DNA of 64,000 bases from Alcanivorax sediminis (GTDB lineage Bacteria > Pseudomonadota > Gammaproteobacteria > Pseudomonadales > Alcanivoracaceae): positions 1,178,001 to 1,242,000 of the forward strand of contig NZ_WIRE01000001.1 of the NCBI RefSeq assembly GCF_009601165.1, written 5' to 3'. This document shows, in pieces, positions 33,954 through 43,069 of this stretch (the stretch's first letter is position 1; every line of letters starts with the position of its first letter). The notes under the pieces were generated by a model. That model made no database searches and was not told where the DNA came from. It saw only the letters and a list, made by a program, of their open reading frames with translations. Position numbers and translations under genes: made by a program.

Positions 33954-35222
33954 TTAAGCGCCAAACAGGCCCTTGAAGAAGTAGAAGAACAGGATGGACA
34001 GCAGCGCCCCAGCGGGCAGGGTGACGATCCAGGAGGTGAAGATGGTGCCGATCACGCGCAGGTTCAGTGAGCCGATGCCGCGCGCCATGCCCACACCAAG
34101 GATGGCGCCCACCAGGGTGTGGGTGGTGGAGATCGGCAGGCCGGTGCCGGAAGCCAGTACCACGGTGGTGGCGGCGCCCAATTCGGCAGCGAAACCTCGG
34201 GACGGGGTCAGCTCGGTGATTTTCTTGCCGACGGTGGCCATCACCCGGGCACCGAAGATGGCGAGACCAAAGACGATACCCATGGCGCCGACCAGCAGGA
34301 TCCAGCTGGGCATGGCTGCCTTGGCGCCAACCTGACCACCGGACACCAGCACGCTGTTGATGGCGGCCAGTGGGCCAACGGCGTTAGCCACGTCGTTGGA
34401 GCCGTGGGCGAAGGCCATGGCACAGGCGGTGAAGATCATCAGTACCGCGAACACGCGCTCCACGGAGCTGAAGCGGAAGTCCTTGTCGGCTTCCGGATCC
34501 GGCTTGATGCGGCTGAGGAAAACGGTGCCCACGGCCATGACGATGGCGCCGCCCACCAGTGCGAGCAGAAAGCTCTGCATGAAGGTGAGATGCAGGCCCA
34601 CGTGCTTGAGGCCCTTGATCATGGTGACCATGGAGATCACGAAGCCCACCAGGAACATGTAGAAGGGCACCACCTTCTTGGCGCGTTCGAAGGGGTCGTC
34701 GTGGTTGAGCACCAGCTTCTGCACGCTGCGTATCAGCGCGAAGGAAATAAAGCCGGCCAATAAGGGAGAGGTAACCCAGCTGGCCACGATGGAGCCGACC
34801 TTGTCCCAGTGCACCGCTTCCATACCCAGGCCCACGGCAGCAAAGCCGACAATGGCACCGACGATGGAGTGGGTGGTGGACACCGGCCAGCCGAACCAGG
34901 AGGCGATCATCAGCCAGATGCCGGCTGCCAGCAGCGCGGACATCATGCCGTAGATCAAGTACTGGGGGGCATGGGAGAAGGTTTCGGCATCGATGATGCC
35001 CTTACGGATGGTGGCGGTCACTTCGCCCCCGGCCAGGTAGGCCCCGCAGAATTCAAAGATGATGGCGATGATGACTGCCTGCTTCACGGTCAGGGCCTTG
35101 GCGCCCACCGAGGTGCCCATGGCATTGGCCACGTCGTTGGCGCCAACACCCCAGGCCATCAGAAAGCCGAAGGCGCCGGCCAACAGCAGCATCAAGTAGG
35201 TATGCTCTAGCATCCACTCCAT
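33954..35222 (-). CDS. pit: Low-affinity inorganic phosphate transporter
   Basis: This 422-residue inner-membrane protein belongs to the PiT family, which imports metal-phosphate with protons or Na+. It has about ten hydrophobic segments and the duplicated signature GANDVANAMGTSVGAK and GSNDVANAVGPLAA, plus STTHSIVGAI and STTHTLVGAILG. The gene follows the DUF47 gene by 10 bp, the standard pairing in bacteria. Confidence 0.96.
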   Translation of the reverse strand: MEWMLEHTYLMLLLAGAFGFLMAWGVGANDVANAMGTSVGAKALTVKQAVIIAIIFEFCGAYLAGGEVTATIRKGIIDAETFSHAPQYLIYGMMSALLAAGIWLMIASWFGWPVSTTHSIVGAIVGFAAVGLGMEAVHWDKVGSIVASWVTSPLLAGFISFALIRSVQKLVLNHDDPFERAKKVVPFYMFLVGFVISMVTMIKGLKHVGLHLTFMQSFLLALVGGAIVMAVGTVFLSRIKPDPEADKDFRFSSVERVFAVLMIFTACAMAFAHGSNDVANAVGPLAAINSVLVSGGQVGAKAAMPSWILLVGAMGIVFGLAIFGARVMATVGKKITELTPSRGFAAELGAATTVVLASGTGLPISTTHTLVGAILGVGMARGIGSLNLRVIGTIFTSWIVTLPAGALLSILFFYFFKGLFGA

Positions 35223-35232
35223 AAGAACTCTC

Positions 35233-35913
35233 CTAGCGTGCGACCAACATCTGCAGGCGGCCGCCTACTTTCTGGGCGCGATCAGCCAGATCGCCTACCC
35301 ATTCGATGATCTTGTAGAGGAAGATGACGTCCACCGGGGACAGGTCTTTTTCCAGTTTGAAAAGGGTGGAGCGAATGGCGATCTGCTGTTCGTCATTGGC
35401 TCTCTCCAGGCGATCGAGTTCTTCAATCAGCTCTTCCACCAGGCGGATCTCGCGACCGCTGAAGCCGGTTTCGATTAATTCGTCCAGCTCATTGATGGCT
35501 TTCTGGGCCTGGGCGGAAGTATCGATGGCGCCTTGAACATAACTGCGCATGGCGTCGGCGATGGGGTCCGGGATCGACATTTCGCGGCCCAGCATCAGGC
35601 CGGAGATGTCCTTGGCCTTGTTGGCTACCTTGTCCTGCACACTGATCAGCTCAAGCAGATCGGTGCGGGGCATGGGCAGGAACAGGCTCTTGGGTAGGTT
35701 GAGACGGAACTCTTTCTTGAGTTCATCCGCCTGGTTTTCCAGCTCGGCCACCTGTTTGCGCAGGGTGCGAGCCTTGTCCCAGTCGCCGGCAATGACGGCA
35801 TCAAAGAACTGGGCCAGACTGCAGGCGCACTCGTGCACGGTATCGTAGTGTTGCTGGAGGGGTCTGATCGGGGAGCGGCCAAACAGGCCAGCGATGGAGC
35901 TTCCTAAGGACAT
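35233..35913 (-). CDS. DUF47/TIGR00153 family PhoU-like Pit partner
   Basis: The 226-residue, almost all-helical protein belongs to the PhoU-like DUF47 family (TIGR00153), whose members regulate or accompany Pit transporters. It shows the acidic helix motif ELENQADELKKEF, AKDISGLMLGREM and the ending IIEWVGDLADRAQKVGGRLQML with the metal-binding ExxxD type pattern. It is the first gene of the pit operon, downstream of a good sigma-70 promoter. Confidence 0.92.
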   Translation of the reverse strand: MSLGSSIAGLFGRSPIRPLQQHYDTVHECACSLAQFFDAVIAGDWDKARTLRKQVAELENQADELKKEFRLNLPKSLFLPMPRTDLLELISVQDKVANKAKDISGLMLGREMSIPDPIADAMRSYVQGAIDTSAQAQKAINELDELIETGFSGREIRLVEELIEELDRLERANDEQQIAIRSTLFKLEKDLSPVDVIFLYKIIEWVGDLADRAQKVGGRLQMLVAR

Positions 35914-36034
35914 AAGCGCCTCGGATCCAGGTTAGGGTCTTGTTAGTTTCCCACGTTGCTTCCGGTACGCCTATGGCGTGCCATCCGCTGACACGGCGGA
36001 CCTTTGTCACACGCGCGTCATGAAATTGGTCGCG

Positions 36035-36063
36035 AGTATAGTGAAACCGGACGGGGCTGTCAG
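36035..36063 (-). promoter_or_regulatory. Sigma-70 promoter of the DUF47–pit operon
   Basis: On the minus strand CTGACA and TATACT (each 5/6 to consensus) are 17 bases apart, about 120 bp upstream of the DUF47 start. Confidence 0.7.
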
Positions 36064-36076
36064 GGTTTTGATCTTC

Positions 36077-36091
36077 GGGTTACAGTAACCC
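36077..36091. promoter_or_regulatory. Palindrome in the pit/GspE divergent gap
   Basis: GGGTTACAGTAACCC is a perfect 7-1-7 palindrome placed between the divergent DUF47–pit and GspE-like genes, next to the -35 of the pit promoter. It could be an operator; the binding protein is unknown. Confidence 0.4.
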
Positions 36092-36152
36092 CATATAACG
36101 ATAAGGGCCGGAATCAATTGAAACAGGCCTGAACAGAATTCGGAGAGTCAGA

Positions 36153-37949
36153 GTGAACGCCACTGCCAAACCCGCCATTCCCAATGGATTACAGATTGAT
36201 GTGCGCTGGCTGATGCGCGAACTGCTGGATGAGGGGCGGGTCAGTCAGGAAGATTTCAATGTCATCTCCACCACGCCGAGGGAAAAGAAGGAGCTGAGTT
36301 GGCACCCCATTCAGGTGCTGGCCAAATATCGGCTCGCCGATCGCTCCGATACTCGTCAGATTCTGGATGTGGAGTTCCTCACCGACTGGTTGGGCCAGCG
36401 GGCGAACATGCGGGTTTATCACATTGATCCCCTCAAGGTGCAGGTGGATCAAGTGACCAATGTCATGAGCTACGCCTTCGCCGAGCGCCACGGCATTGTG
36501 GCGGTGGAGGTGCATCGCGACCGGGTGGTGGTGGCGTGCGATCAGCCGTTCATTAACGACTGGATGGATCACCTTCGGCAGACGTTGCGGGACCGCGATC
36601 TGGAGGTGGTGCTCACTAACCCGGAGCACCTGCGCCGCTACCGCATCGAGTTCTATAACCTGAGCCGCTCCATTGCCGGTGCCACCGGCAAAACCGGGCA
36701 GGAGATGTCCGGGATCACCAACTTCGAGCAGTTGCTGGAGGTGGGTAAGGGGCATCACGATGCGGATGATCAGCACATCGTCAACATTGTGGACTGGATT
36801 CTGCAGTACGCCTTCACCCAGCGGGCCAGTGATATTCATCTGGAACCCCGGCGGGACGCAGGCAAGATGCGTTTCCGCATTGATGGTGTCTTGCATGATG
36901 TGTACGAACTGCCGGCGGCGATCATGGCGGCAGTGACCAGCCGTTTGAAGATTCTCAGCCGCCTGAATGTGGCAGAAAAGCGCAAGCCTCAGGATGGCCG
37001 TCTCAAGACCAAGTCCCCGGAGGGGAATGAGATCGAGTTGCGGATCTCCACCCTGCCTACCGCTTTCGGTGAGAAGATGGTGATGCGGGTGTTCGATCCG
37101 GACGTGCTGGTGCGCAGTTTCGAGCAGATGGGCTTCACCCGGGAAGACTATGAGGCCTGGCAGAAGATGACCCAGAACCCCCACGGGATCATCTTTGTGA
37201 CGGGCCCCACCGGTTCCGGTAAGACCACTACCCTGTATTCCACGCTCAAGCAGCTGGCCACCAGCGAGGTCAATGTCTGCACCATCGAAGACCCCATTGA
37301 AATGGTGGAGCCCAGCTTCAACCAGATGCAGGTGCAGGCCAACATTGATGTGAGCTTTGCCCAGGGGGTGAAGGCGATGCTGCGTCAGGATCCGGACATC
37401 ATCATGATTGGTGAGATCCGTGATCTGCAGACCGCCGAAATGGCCATCCAGGCGGCCCTGACAGGTCACCTTGTGCTCTCTACCCTGCATACCAATGATG
37501 CGCCGTCTTCTATTACCCGCCTGGTGGATTTGGGGGTGGCGCCCTACATGATTTCTGCCACCGTGATCGGAGTGATGGCCCAGCGACTGGTGCGCACCCT
37601 GTGCCCCAGCTGTAAGGAAGAGGTGACGCCGGATGTGGATGCCTGGGAAGAGCTGGTGCGCCCTTTCAAGATGAAGGTGCCGGAGAAAATTTGTCGGCCG
37701 GTGGGATGCCTTGAGTGCCGTGGCACCGGCTACCTGGGCCGGATGGGGGTGTATGAAACCATGCCGCTGAACAGCGCCCTGAAGAACCAGATTACCCGAG
37801 GGGCGGACCTGGAGGTGCTGACACGGCAGTCCCTCAAAAACGGCATGAAGCCACTGCGTATCAGTGGTGCCATGAAAGTGGCCAAGGGGCTGACGACCAT
37901 CGAGGAAGTGATGCGGGTGACGCCGTCGCAGGATTTGCTGCTGGGGTAG
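36153..37949 (+). CDS. GspE/PilB-family secretion ATPase, orphan
   Basis: The 598-residue protein has an N-terminal domain (to ~190) and a type II/IV secretion ATPase core: Walker A GPTGSGKTT, Asp box TIEDPIEMVE, Walker B IIMIGEIRD, His box TGHLVLSTLHTNDAPSS, and the zinc-type cysteines CPSC…CLEC. It powers assembly of pilus-like fibres in the family. No pil or gsp gene lies nearby, so it is an orphan whose partners are elsewhere. Start is GTG after CGGAGAG. Confidence 0.9.
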   Translation: MNATAKPAIPNGLQIDVRWLMRELLDEGRVSQEDFNVISTTPREKKELSWHPIQVLAKYRLADRSDTRQILDVEFLTDWLGQRANMRVYHIDPLKVQVDQVTNVMSYAFAERHGIVAVEVHRDRVVVACDQPFINDWMDHLRQTLRDRDLEVVLTNPEHLRRYRIEFYNLSRSIAGATGKTGQEMSGITNFEQLLEVGKGHHDADDQHIVNIVDWILQYAFTQRASDIHLEPRRDAGKMRFRIDGVLHDVYELPAAIMAAVTSRLKILSRLNVAEKRKPQDGRLKTKSPEGNEIELRISTLPTAFGEKMVMRVFDPDVLVRSFEQMGFTREDYEAWQKMTQNPHGIIFVTGPTGSGKTTTLYSTLKQLATSEVNVCTIEDPIEMVEPSFNQMQVQANIDVSFAQGVKAMLRQDPDIIMIGEIRDLQTAEMAIQAALTGHLVLSTLHTNDAPSSITRLVDLGVAPYMISATVIGVMAQRLVRTLCPSCKEEVTPDVDAWEELVRPFKMKVPEKICRPVGCLECRGTGYLGRMGVYETMPLNSALKNQITRGADLEVLTRQSLKNGMKPLRISGAMKVAKGLTTIEEVMRVTPSQDLLLG

Positions 37950-38053
37950 GGCCAGGGGCCAGGGGCGAGTTGCGAGGAGCGAGTTTCGAAAACCAGGAGT
38001 CCCGGGAAACATGATGGGATTTTGCCTTTCGAAACTCGTTACTCGTGACTCGC
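37943..38053. repeat. Family A heptamer inverted repeat with extra units (A8)
   Basis: From the GspE-like stop codon the left side reads GGGCCAG, GGGCCAG, GGGCGAG, TTGCGAG, GAGCGAG, all in 7-bp phase, grading into the GAGTTTC unit. The right side after GATTTTGCCTTTC is GAAACTC, GTTACTC, GTGACTC. The grading from GGGCCAG to GAGnnCG units shows how one unit type might change into another. Confidence 0.8.
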
Positions 38054-38170
38054 TGTCAATGGATGGCCCGGTTCGGGCAGGGGTGTTCCACCCTCTGCCC
38101 CTTTGAATCGGGGCTGGCCCCTGTTATTCCCGCTTGTAGCTTGTCCCGTCGCATACGACAATAGCCCCCC

Positions 38171-41035
38171 ATGAATGAACCCCAATATCACGCCCTCCCT
38201 GACGAACTTTCGGTGCTGGTCAGCCAGCACTGGCAGCATTTCGTTGAATCTGGCAATGCCATGCCTGCCGCGCTCCATGATGACCTGCCCCGTGTCTGGG
38301 CTGGGTCGGATTATGTGGCCGTGCAGTTTCAGCGTGATCCGGAGCTGGGGCAGTGGCTGGTCGACAGTGATCTGAGCCAGCCTCTCGAGGCGCAGTCGCT
38401 GCATCAACAAGTGCGAGAGCGGCTGGTGGATTGCGACAGCGAGGATGAGCTGAAGCGTCGAGTACGCCGCCTGCGCCATCGTCACATGGTGCGGATCATC
38501 TGGCGGGATCTGGCCGGTATGGGGGATTATCACAGTACCGTGGCGGATCTTTCCCTGCTGGCTGACACCCTGATCGACGAATCCCTGTCGCTGCTGTATC
38601 GCTGGGCGTGCGAACGTAGCGGCACCCCCATCGGACCGGATGGCAAGCCGGTACACCTGGTTGTGCTGGCCATGGGCAAGCTGGGGGCGGGGGAATTGAA
38701 CCTGTCGTCAGACATCGATCTGATCTTTGCCTACGAGCATGAAGGGGAGCTGGAAGGAGATCGTCGCGCGCTGACCTATCACCAGTTTTTCGTCCGCCTT
38801 GGCCAGCAGTTGATCAAGGTGCTGGACCAGACTACCGCTGACGGCTTTGTGTTCCGGGTGGACATGCGTCTGCGGCCCTGGGGCAAGAGCGGCGTGCTGG
38901 CCATCGGCTTTGATGCCATGGAAGGGTATTACGAGACTCAGGGGCGCGAGTGGGAGCGCTATGCGCTGATCAAGATGCGCCCGGTGGCCGGTGACTTGAA
39001 GGCGGGGGCGCGCCTGCTCAAGCGGCTCAATCCGTTTGTGTATCGCCGTTATATTGATTACGGCGCCTTCCAGTCCCTGCGGGAAATGAAGGCCCTGATT
39101 GAACGCGAAGTGAACCGCAAGGGCATGCAGGCCGACGTGAAGCTGGGCGCTGGCGGCATCCGTGAAGTGGAATTTATCGTTCAGGCGTTCCAGCTGATTC
39201 GTGGCGGCCAGCTGCCGGCGCTGCGCGAACCGAACCTGATCAAGGTCTTGCCCTTGTTGGTGGAGCAGGAGCTGCTTCCTGAAGATGTGGCCGATGAACT
39301 CACTGATGCCTATCTGTTCCTGCGTGATGTCGAACACCGCTTGCAGGGCGTGGGGGATCGCCAAACCCAGCGTCTACCAGACGACCAGCTGGGCTGGCAG
39401 CGACTGACCTTCGCCATGGGCTTTTCCGAACGGGCCGCTTTCGAACGCAAGTTGCGCCGTTACCGGGAAAATGTCCGCCATCATTTTAGTCAGGTCATTG
39501 CCGATCCCGAGCAGGAAACGGATGCGGCCCAGGGCGCCGATCAGGAACTGCTGGATCTGTGGCTGGGCGAGTTGGACGACAGCGCGGCCGCCGCGCAGCT
39601 GCAGGCCATCGGTGTGCAGGATGCGGATTCGGTTTATGCCCGGCTGAATGCCTTCCGTGAAAGTCGTGCCGTCGAAAACATGCAGGCCATTGGCCGTGAG
39701 CGGCTGGACCGGTTGATGCCGCTGATGCTGGAAGCGCTGGGTTACCAGGGGCATGGCGAAACCACGGCCGTGCGGCTGCTCAATTTTGTCGAAGCCGTGC
39801 TGCGCCGCAGTGCTTATATCGCGTTGTTGGTGGAAAACCCGGGTGCGCTGACCCAGCTGGTCAAGTTATCCGGTGCCAGCCCCTGGATCGCTGAACGCCT
39901 GGCGCTGCATCCGGTGCTGCTGGATGAGCTGCTGGATGTGCGCACGCTGTATTCGCCGCCAGAGCTGGCGGAGCTGGATGATGAGTTGCGCCAGCAGTTG
40001 CTGCGGGTCGCGGAAGACGACCTGGAGCAACAAATGGAGGTGCTGCGGAATTTCAAGCAGGCGCATCTGTTGCGGGTGGCGGCCTCGGAAGTGACCGAGG
40101 TGCTGCCGCTGATGAAAGTGAGCGATTACCTGACCTGGCTGGCAGAAAGCATTCTGCATCAGGTGGTCATGCTGGCCTGGGAGCCACTGGTGGAACGCCA
40201 TGGGCGTCCGTCGCGAGATAATGGCCAGCCCTGCAACCCGGACTTTGTGGTGGTGGGCTACGGCAAGCTGGGGGGCATTGAGCTGGGACACAACTCCGAT
40301 CTGGATCTGGTGTTCCTGCACGACGCCGCCAGCGGTGGCATGACCGATGGTGAGAAATCGGTGTCCAACGAGCAGTTCTATGCCCGTCTTGGCCAGCGCA
40401 TTGTTCATATTCTTTCTACCCGCACCATGAGCGGCCAGTTGTACGAGGTGGACACCCGCCTGCGTCCGTCCGGCAGTGCCGGTTTGCTGGTGAGCTCCAT
40501 GGATGCGTTCGAGAAATACCAGCTCAATGATGCCTGGACCTGGGAACACCAGGCTCTGGTGCGTGCCCGAGTGGTGGCCGGTTGCAGTCGTTCACGTCAA
40601 CGCTTTGACGAGATCCGCCACAAGGTTCTGTGTGCCGAGCGTGACCAGCAGAAGCTGCGCGATGACGTGCTGGCCATGCGCAGCAAGATGGTAGAGCATC
40701 TGGGTGACAAAACAGGTGAGCAATTCCACCTGAAGCAGGATCCCGGTGGTATCGTTGATATCGAATTTATGGTGCAATACGGGGTTCTGAGATGGGCCTC
40801 CTCCCACGGTGAACTGACCCGCTTCACCGATAATGTGCGGCTGCTGGAAACCCTGGCTGCACTGGACATTATGTCGGCGCAGGACGCCGGCCTGTTACGG
40901 GAAGCGTACCTCGCTTACCGGTCCGCGGCCCATCGCGCTTCATTGCGCAAAGAGAAATCCATTGTCGACGACACCCAGTTCCGTGATTTGCGGGAAGGCG
41001 TTCGAGCGATCTGGAAGCATTGGTTCGACCTGTAG
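38171..41035 (+). CDS. glnE: Glutamine synthetase adenylyl transferase/removase
   Basis: GlnE adenylylates and deadenylylates glutamine synthetase in response to PII. The 954-residue protein has the two nucleotidyltransferase domains: the N-terminal one with SSDIDLIFAYEH and the C-terminal one with GHNSDLDLVFLHD, each carrying the DxD metal pair. VDMRLRPWGKSG and VDTRLRPSGSAG are the paired family motifs. Full length. ilvE follows after 41 bp, as in Pseudomonas. Confidence 0.98.
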   Translation: MNEPQYHALPDELSVLVSQHWQHFVESGNAMPAALHDDLPRVWAGSDYVAVQFQRDPELGQWLVDSDLSQPLEAQSLHQQVRERLVDCDSEDELKRRVRRLRHRHMVRIIWRDLAGMGDYHSTVADLSLLADTLIDESLSLLYRWACERSGTPIGPDGKPVHLVVLAMGKLGAGELNLSSDIDLIFAYEHEGELEGDRRALTYHQFFVRLGQQLIKVLDQTTADGFVFRVDMRLRPWGKSGVLAIGFDAMEGYYETQGREWERYALIKMRPVAGDLKAGARLLKRLNPFVYRRYIDYGAFQSLREMKALIEREVNRKGMQADVKLGAGGIREVEFIVQAFQLIRGGQLPALREPNLIKVLPLLVEQELLPEDVADELTDAYLFLRDVEHRLQGVGDRQTQRLPDDQLGWQRLTFAMGFSERAAFERKLRRYRENVRHHFSQVIADPEQETDAAQGADQELLDLWLGELDDSAAAAQLQAIGVQDADSVYARLNAFRESRAVENMQAIGRERLDRLMPLMLEALGYQGHGETTAVRLLNFVEAVLRRSAYIALLVENPGALTQLVKLSGASPWIAERLALHPVLLDELLDVRTLYSPPELAELDDELRQQLLRVAEDDLEQQMEVLRNFKQAHLLRVAASEVTEVLPLMKVSDYLTWLAESILHQVVMLAWEPLVERHGRPSRDNGQPCNPDFVVVGYGKLGGIELGHNSDLDLVFLHDAASGGMTDGEKSVSNEQFYARLGQRIVHILSTRTMSGQLYEVDTRLRPSGSAGLLVSSMDAFEKYQLNDAWTWEHQALVRARVVAGCSRSRQRFDEIRHKVLCAERDQQKLRDDVLAMRSKMVEHLGDKTGEQFHLKQDPGGIVDIEFMVQYGVLRWASSHGELTRFTDNVRLLETLAALDIMSAQDAGLLREAYLAYRSAAHRASLRKEKSIVDDTQFRDLREGVRAIWKHWFDL

Positions 41036-41076
41036 AGCGGGTGCTCGAAGGTCCTTAGCGTTGGAGACACATTGCC

Positions 41077-42003
41077 ATGTCGATGGCTGTTAGAGACGGT
41101 TTTATCTGGCTGGACGGCGAGCTGGTTCCCTGGGAAGAAGCCAAGGTTCACGTCCTCACTCACACTCTTCACTACGGTATGGGTGTCTTTGAAGGGGTGC
41201 GAGCCTACGAAACCGCAAAGGGTCCGGCGATTTTTCGCCTGAAAGAGCACACCGACCGTCTGTTTGGCAGTGCTCACATCATGAATATGAAGATGCCGTT
41301 CACCAAGGACGAGATCAACGCTGCGCAGGTGGAAGCCGTAAAGGCAAATAACCTGCCCCACGCCTACCTGCGTCCGATGGTGTTCTACGGAAGTGAAGGG
41401 ATGGGGCTGCGCGCCCATAACCTGAAGGTGCACGTGATGGTTGCCGCCTGGGAGTGGCCCGCCTACATGTCTCCGGAAGCGCTGGAACTGGGTATCAAGG
41501 TGCGCACTTCCAGCTACACTCGCCACCACGTGAACATCACCATGTGCAAGGCGAAGGCTAACGGCAACTACATCAACTCCATGCTGGCGCTGAACGAAGC
41601 GCTGTCTGGTGGTGCGGATGAAGCCCTGCTGCTGGATAACGAAGGCTATGTGGCAGAAGGTTCCGGCGAGAACATCTTCGTGATCAAGAACGGTGTGCTG
41701 TTTACGCCGGAACTGACCTCCTGCCTGGATGGCATCACCCGCAAGACCATCATCCAGCTGGCCGAAGAGCGTGGCTACACGGTGCGTGAGAAGCGTATCA
41801 CCCGTGATGAAATCTATGTGGCTGACGAAGCCTTCTTCACCGGTACGGCGGCAGAAGTCACCCCCATCCGTGAGCTGGATGGCCGCATCATTGGTGAGGG
41901 CAAGCGTGGACCGATCACCGAGCTGCTGCAGAGCACCTACTTTGATCTGGTGACCGGTAAACTGGATGACCAATACGGAGAGTGGCTCACTTACGTGAGC
42001 TGA
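41077..42003 (+). CDS. ilvE: Branched-chain amino-acid aminotransferase
   Basis: IlvE interconverts branched-chain keto acids and amino acids with PLP. The 308-residue class IV aminotransferase has HTLHYGMGVFEGVRAYET, the PLP lysine in CKAKANGNYINSMLAL, EGSGENIFVIK and the C-terminal FFTGTAAEVTPIREL. waaF follows 7 bp later, so the gene is part of the transcript leading into the LPS core locus, as in Pseudomonas. Confidence 0.97.
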   Translation: MSMAVRDGFIWLDGELVPWEEAKVHVLTHTLHYGMGVFEGVRAYETAKGPAIFRLKEHTDRLFGSAHIMNMKMPFTKDEINAAQVEAVKANNLPHAYLRPMVFYGSEGMGLRAHNLKVHVMVAAWEWPAYMSPEALELGIKVRTSSYTRHHVNITMCKAKANGNYINSMLALNEALSGGADEALLLDNEGYVAEGSGENIFVIKNGVLFTPELTSCLDGITRKTIIQLAEERGYTVREKRITRDEIYVADEAFFTGTAAEVTPIRELDGRIIGEGKRGPITELLQSTYFDLVTGKLDDQYGEWLTYVS

Positions 42004-42010
42004 TTCCCGG

Positions 42011-43057
42011 ATGTCCCAGACTCCGTCCGCCATCCTTGTCGTCGGCCCGTCCTGGGTCGGCGACATGGTGATGGCGCAGACCCTGTTTTCCGAATTGCGT
42101 CGCCAATACCCCGACTGTGCCATTGATGTGCTGGCGCCGGCCTGGTGTCGGCCGCTGTTGTCGCGCATGCCGGAAGTCCGTGAAGCTCTCGCGCTACCTT
42201 TTGATCATGGCGATTTGAAGCTGGGGGAGCGTCGTGCGCTGGGCAAGTCTCTGCGCGGCCAGTACCAGCACTGCTATGTGCTGCCCAACTCCCTCAAGTC
42301 AGCCTTGGTGCCCTGGGCGGCGAAGATCCCGACCCGTATCGGCTGGCGTGGAGAAATGCGCTATGGCCTGCTCAATGATGTGCGTACTCTGGACAAGGCC
42401 CGCTATCCGTTGATGGTGCAGCGCTTTGTGGCGCTGGCTTTGCCGGTGGATGCGCCGGTGCCATTGCTGGATGAAATTACTGCGCCGCATCTGGAAGTGG
42501 ATGACGCGTCCCGTGCCCAGGCCATGGCGGCACACGGGCTTGCCTTCACGCGGCCCGTGTTGGGGTTGTGTCCTGGTGCTGAGTTCGGTCCGGCCAAGCG
42601 CTGGCCGGAGCAGCACTACGCGGCGGTGGCCCAGCACTGGATTGATCACGGAGGTCAGGTGTGGATCTTCGGGTCTGGAAAGGATCAGCCTGTGGCCAAC
42701 GATATTGTGGCTGCACTGGATGATAGTGCCCGGGAGCATGCCACCGTGCTGGCGGGCAAGACATCGCTGGAAGAAGCGGTGGATCTGCTCTCTGCGACCA
42801 ATGCGGTTGTCAGCAATGATTCAGGCTTGATGCATATTGCTGCTGCGCTCAAGCGGCCGCTGGTGGCGGTGTATGGCTCTACCTCGCCCGGCTTTACGCC
42901 ACCACTGGGTGATCGGGTGGCGGTGGTACGTCTGGGGCTGGAGTGCAGCCCCTGTTTCGAGCGGGAGTGCCCGCTTGGGCATCTGAACTGCCTCAAGCAG
43001 CTGCCCCCGAGTCAAGTGATTGATGCCCTGCAGCAGCTTGAAACAGCTGATGCCTGA
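42011..43057 (+). CDS. waaF: ADP-heptose:LPS heptosyltransferase II
   Basis: WaaF adds the second heptose to the inner core on the cytoplasmic face. The 348-residue GT9 enzyme has ILVVGPSWVGDMVMAQTLF at the start, LCPGAEFGPAKRWPEQHYA in the middle, and NDSGLMHIAAAL with FTPPLGD in the nucleotide-sugar site. The end carries CSPCFERECPLGHLNCL, typical of WaaF. Confidence 0.95.
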   Translation: MSQTPSAILVVGPSWVGDMVMAQTLFSELRRQYPDCAIDVLAPAWCRPLLSRMPEVREALALPFDHGDLKLGERRALGKSLRGQYQHCYVLPNSLKSALVPWAAKIPTRIGWRGEMRYGLLNDVRTLDKARYPLMVQRFVALALPVDAPVPLLDEITAPHLEVDDASRAQAMAAHGLAFTRPVLGLCPGAEFGPAKRWPEQHYAAVAQHWIDHGGQVWIFGSGKDQPVANDIVAALDDSAREHATVLAGKTSLEEAVDLLSATNAVVSNDSGLMHIAAALKRPLVAVYGSTSPGFTPPLGDRVAVVRLGLECSPCFERECPLGHLNCLKQLPPSQVIDALQQLETADA

Positions 43058-43069
43058 GGCGGAGTTGCC

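Noticed and set aside
36189..38012. A 607-codon minus-strand frame opposite the GspE-like ATPase
   Set aside because: The plus strand has all Walker and His-box motifs; the minus frame is His/Leu/Gln-rich without motifs.
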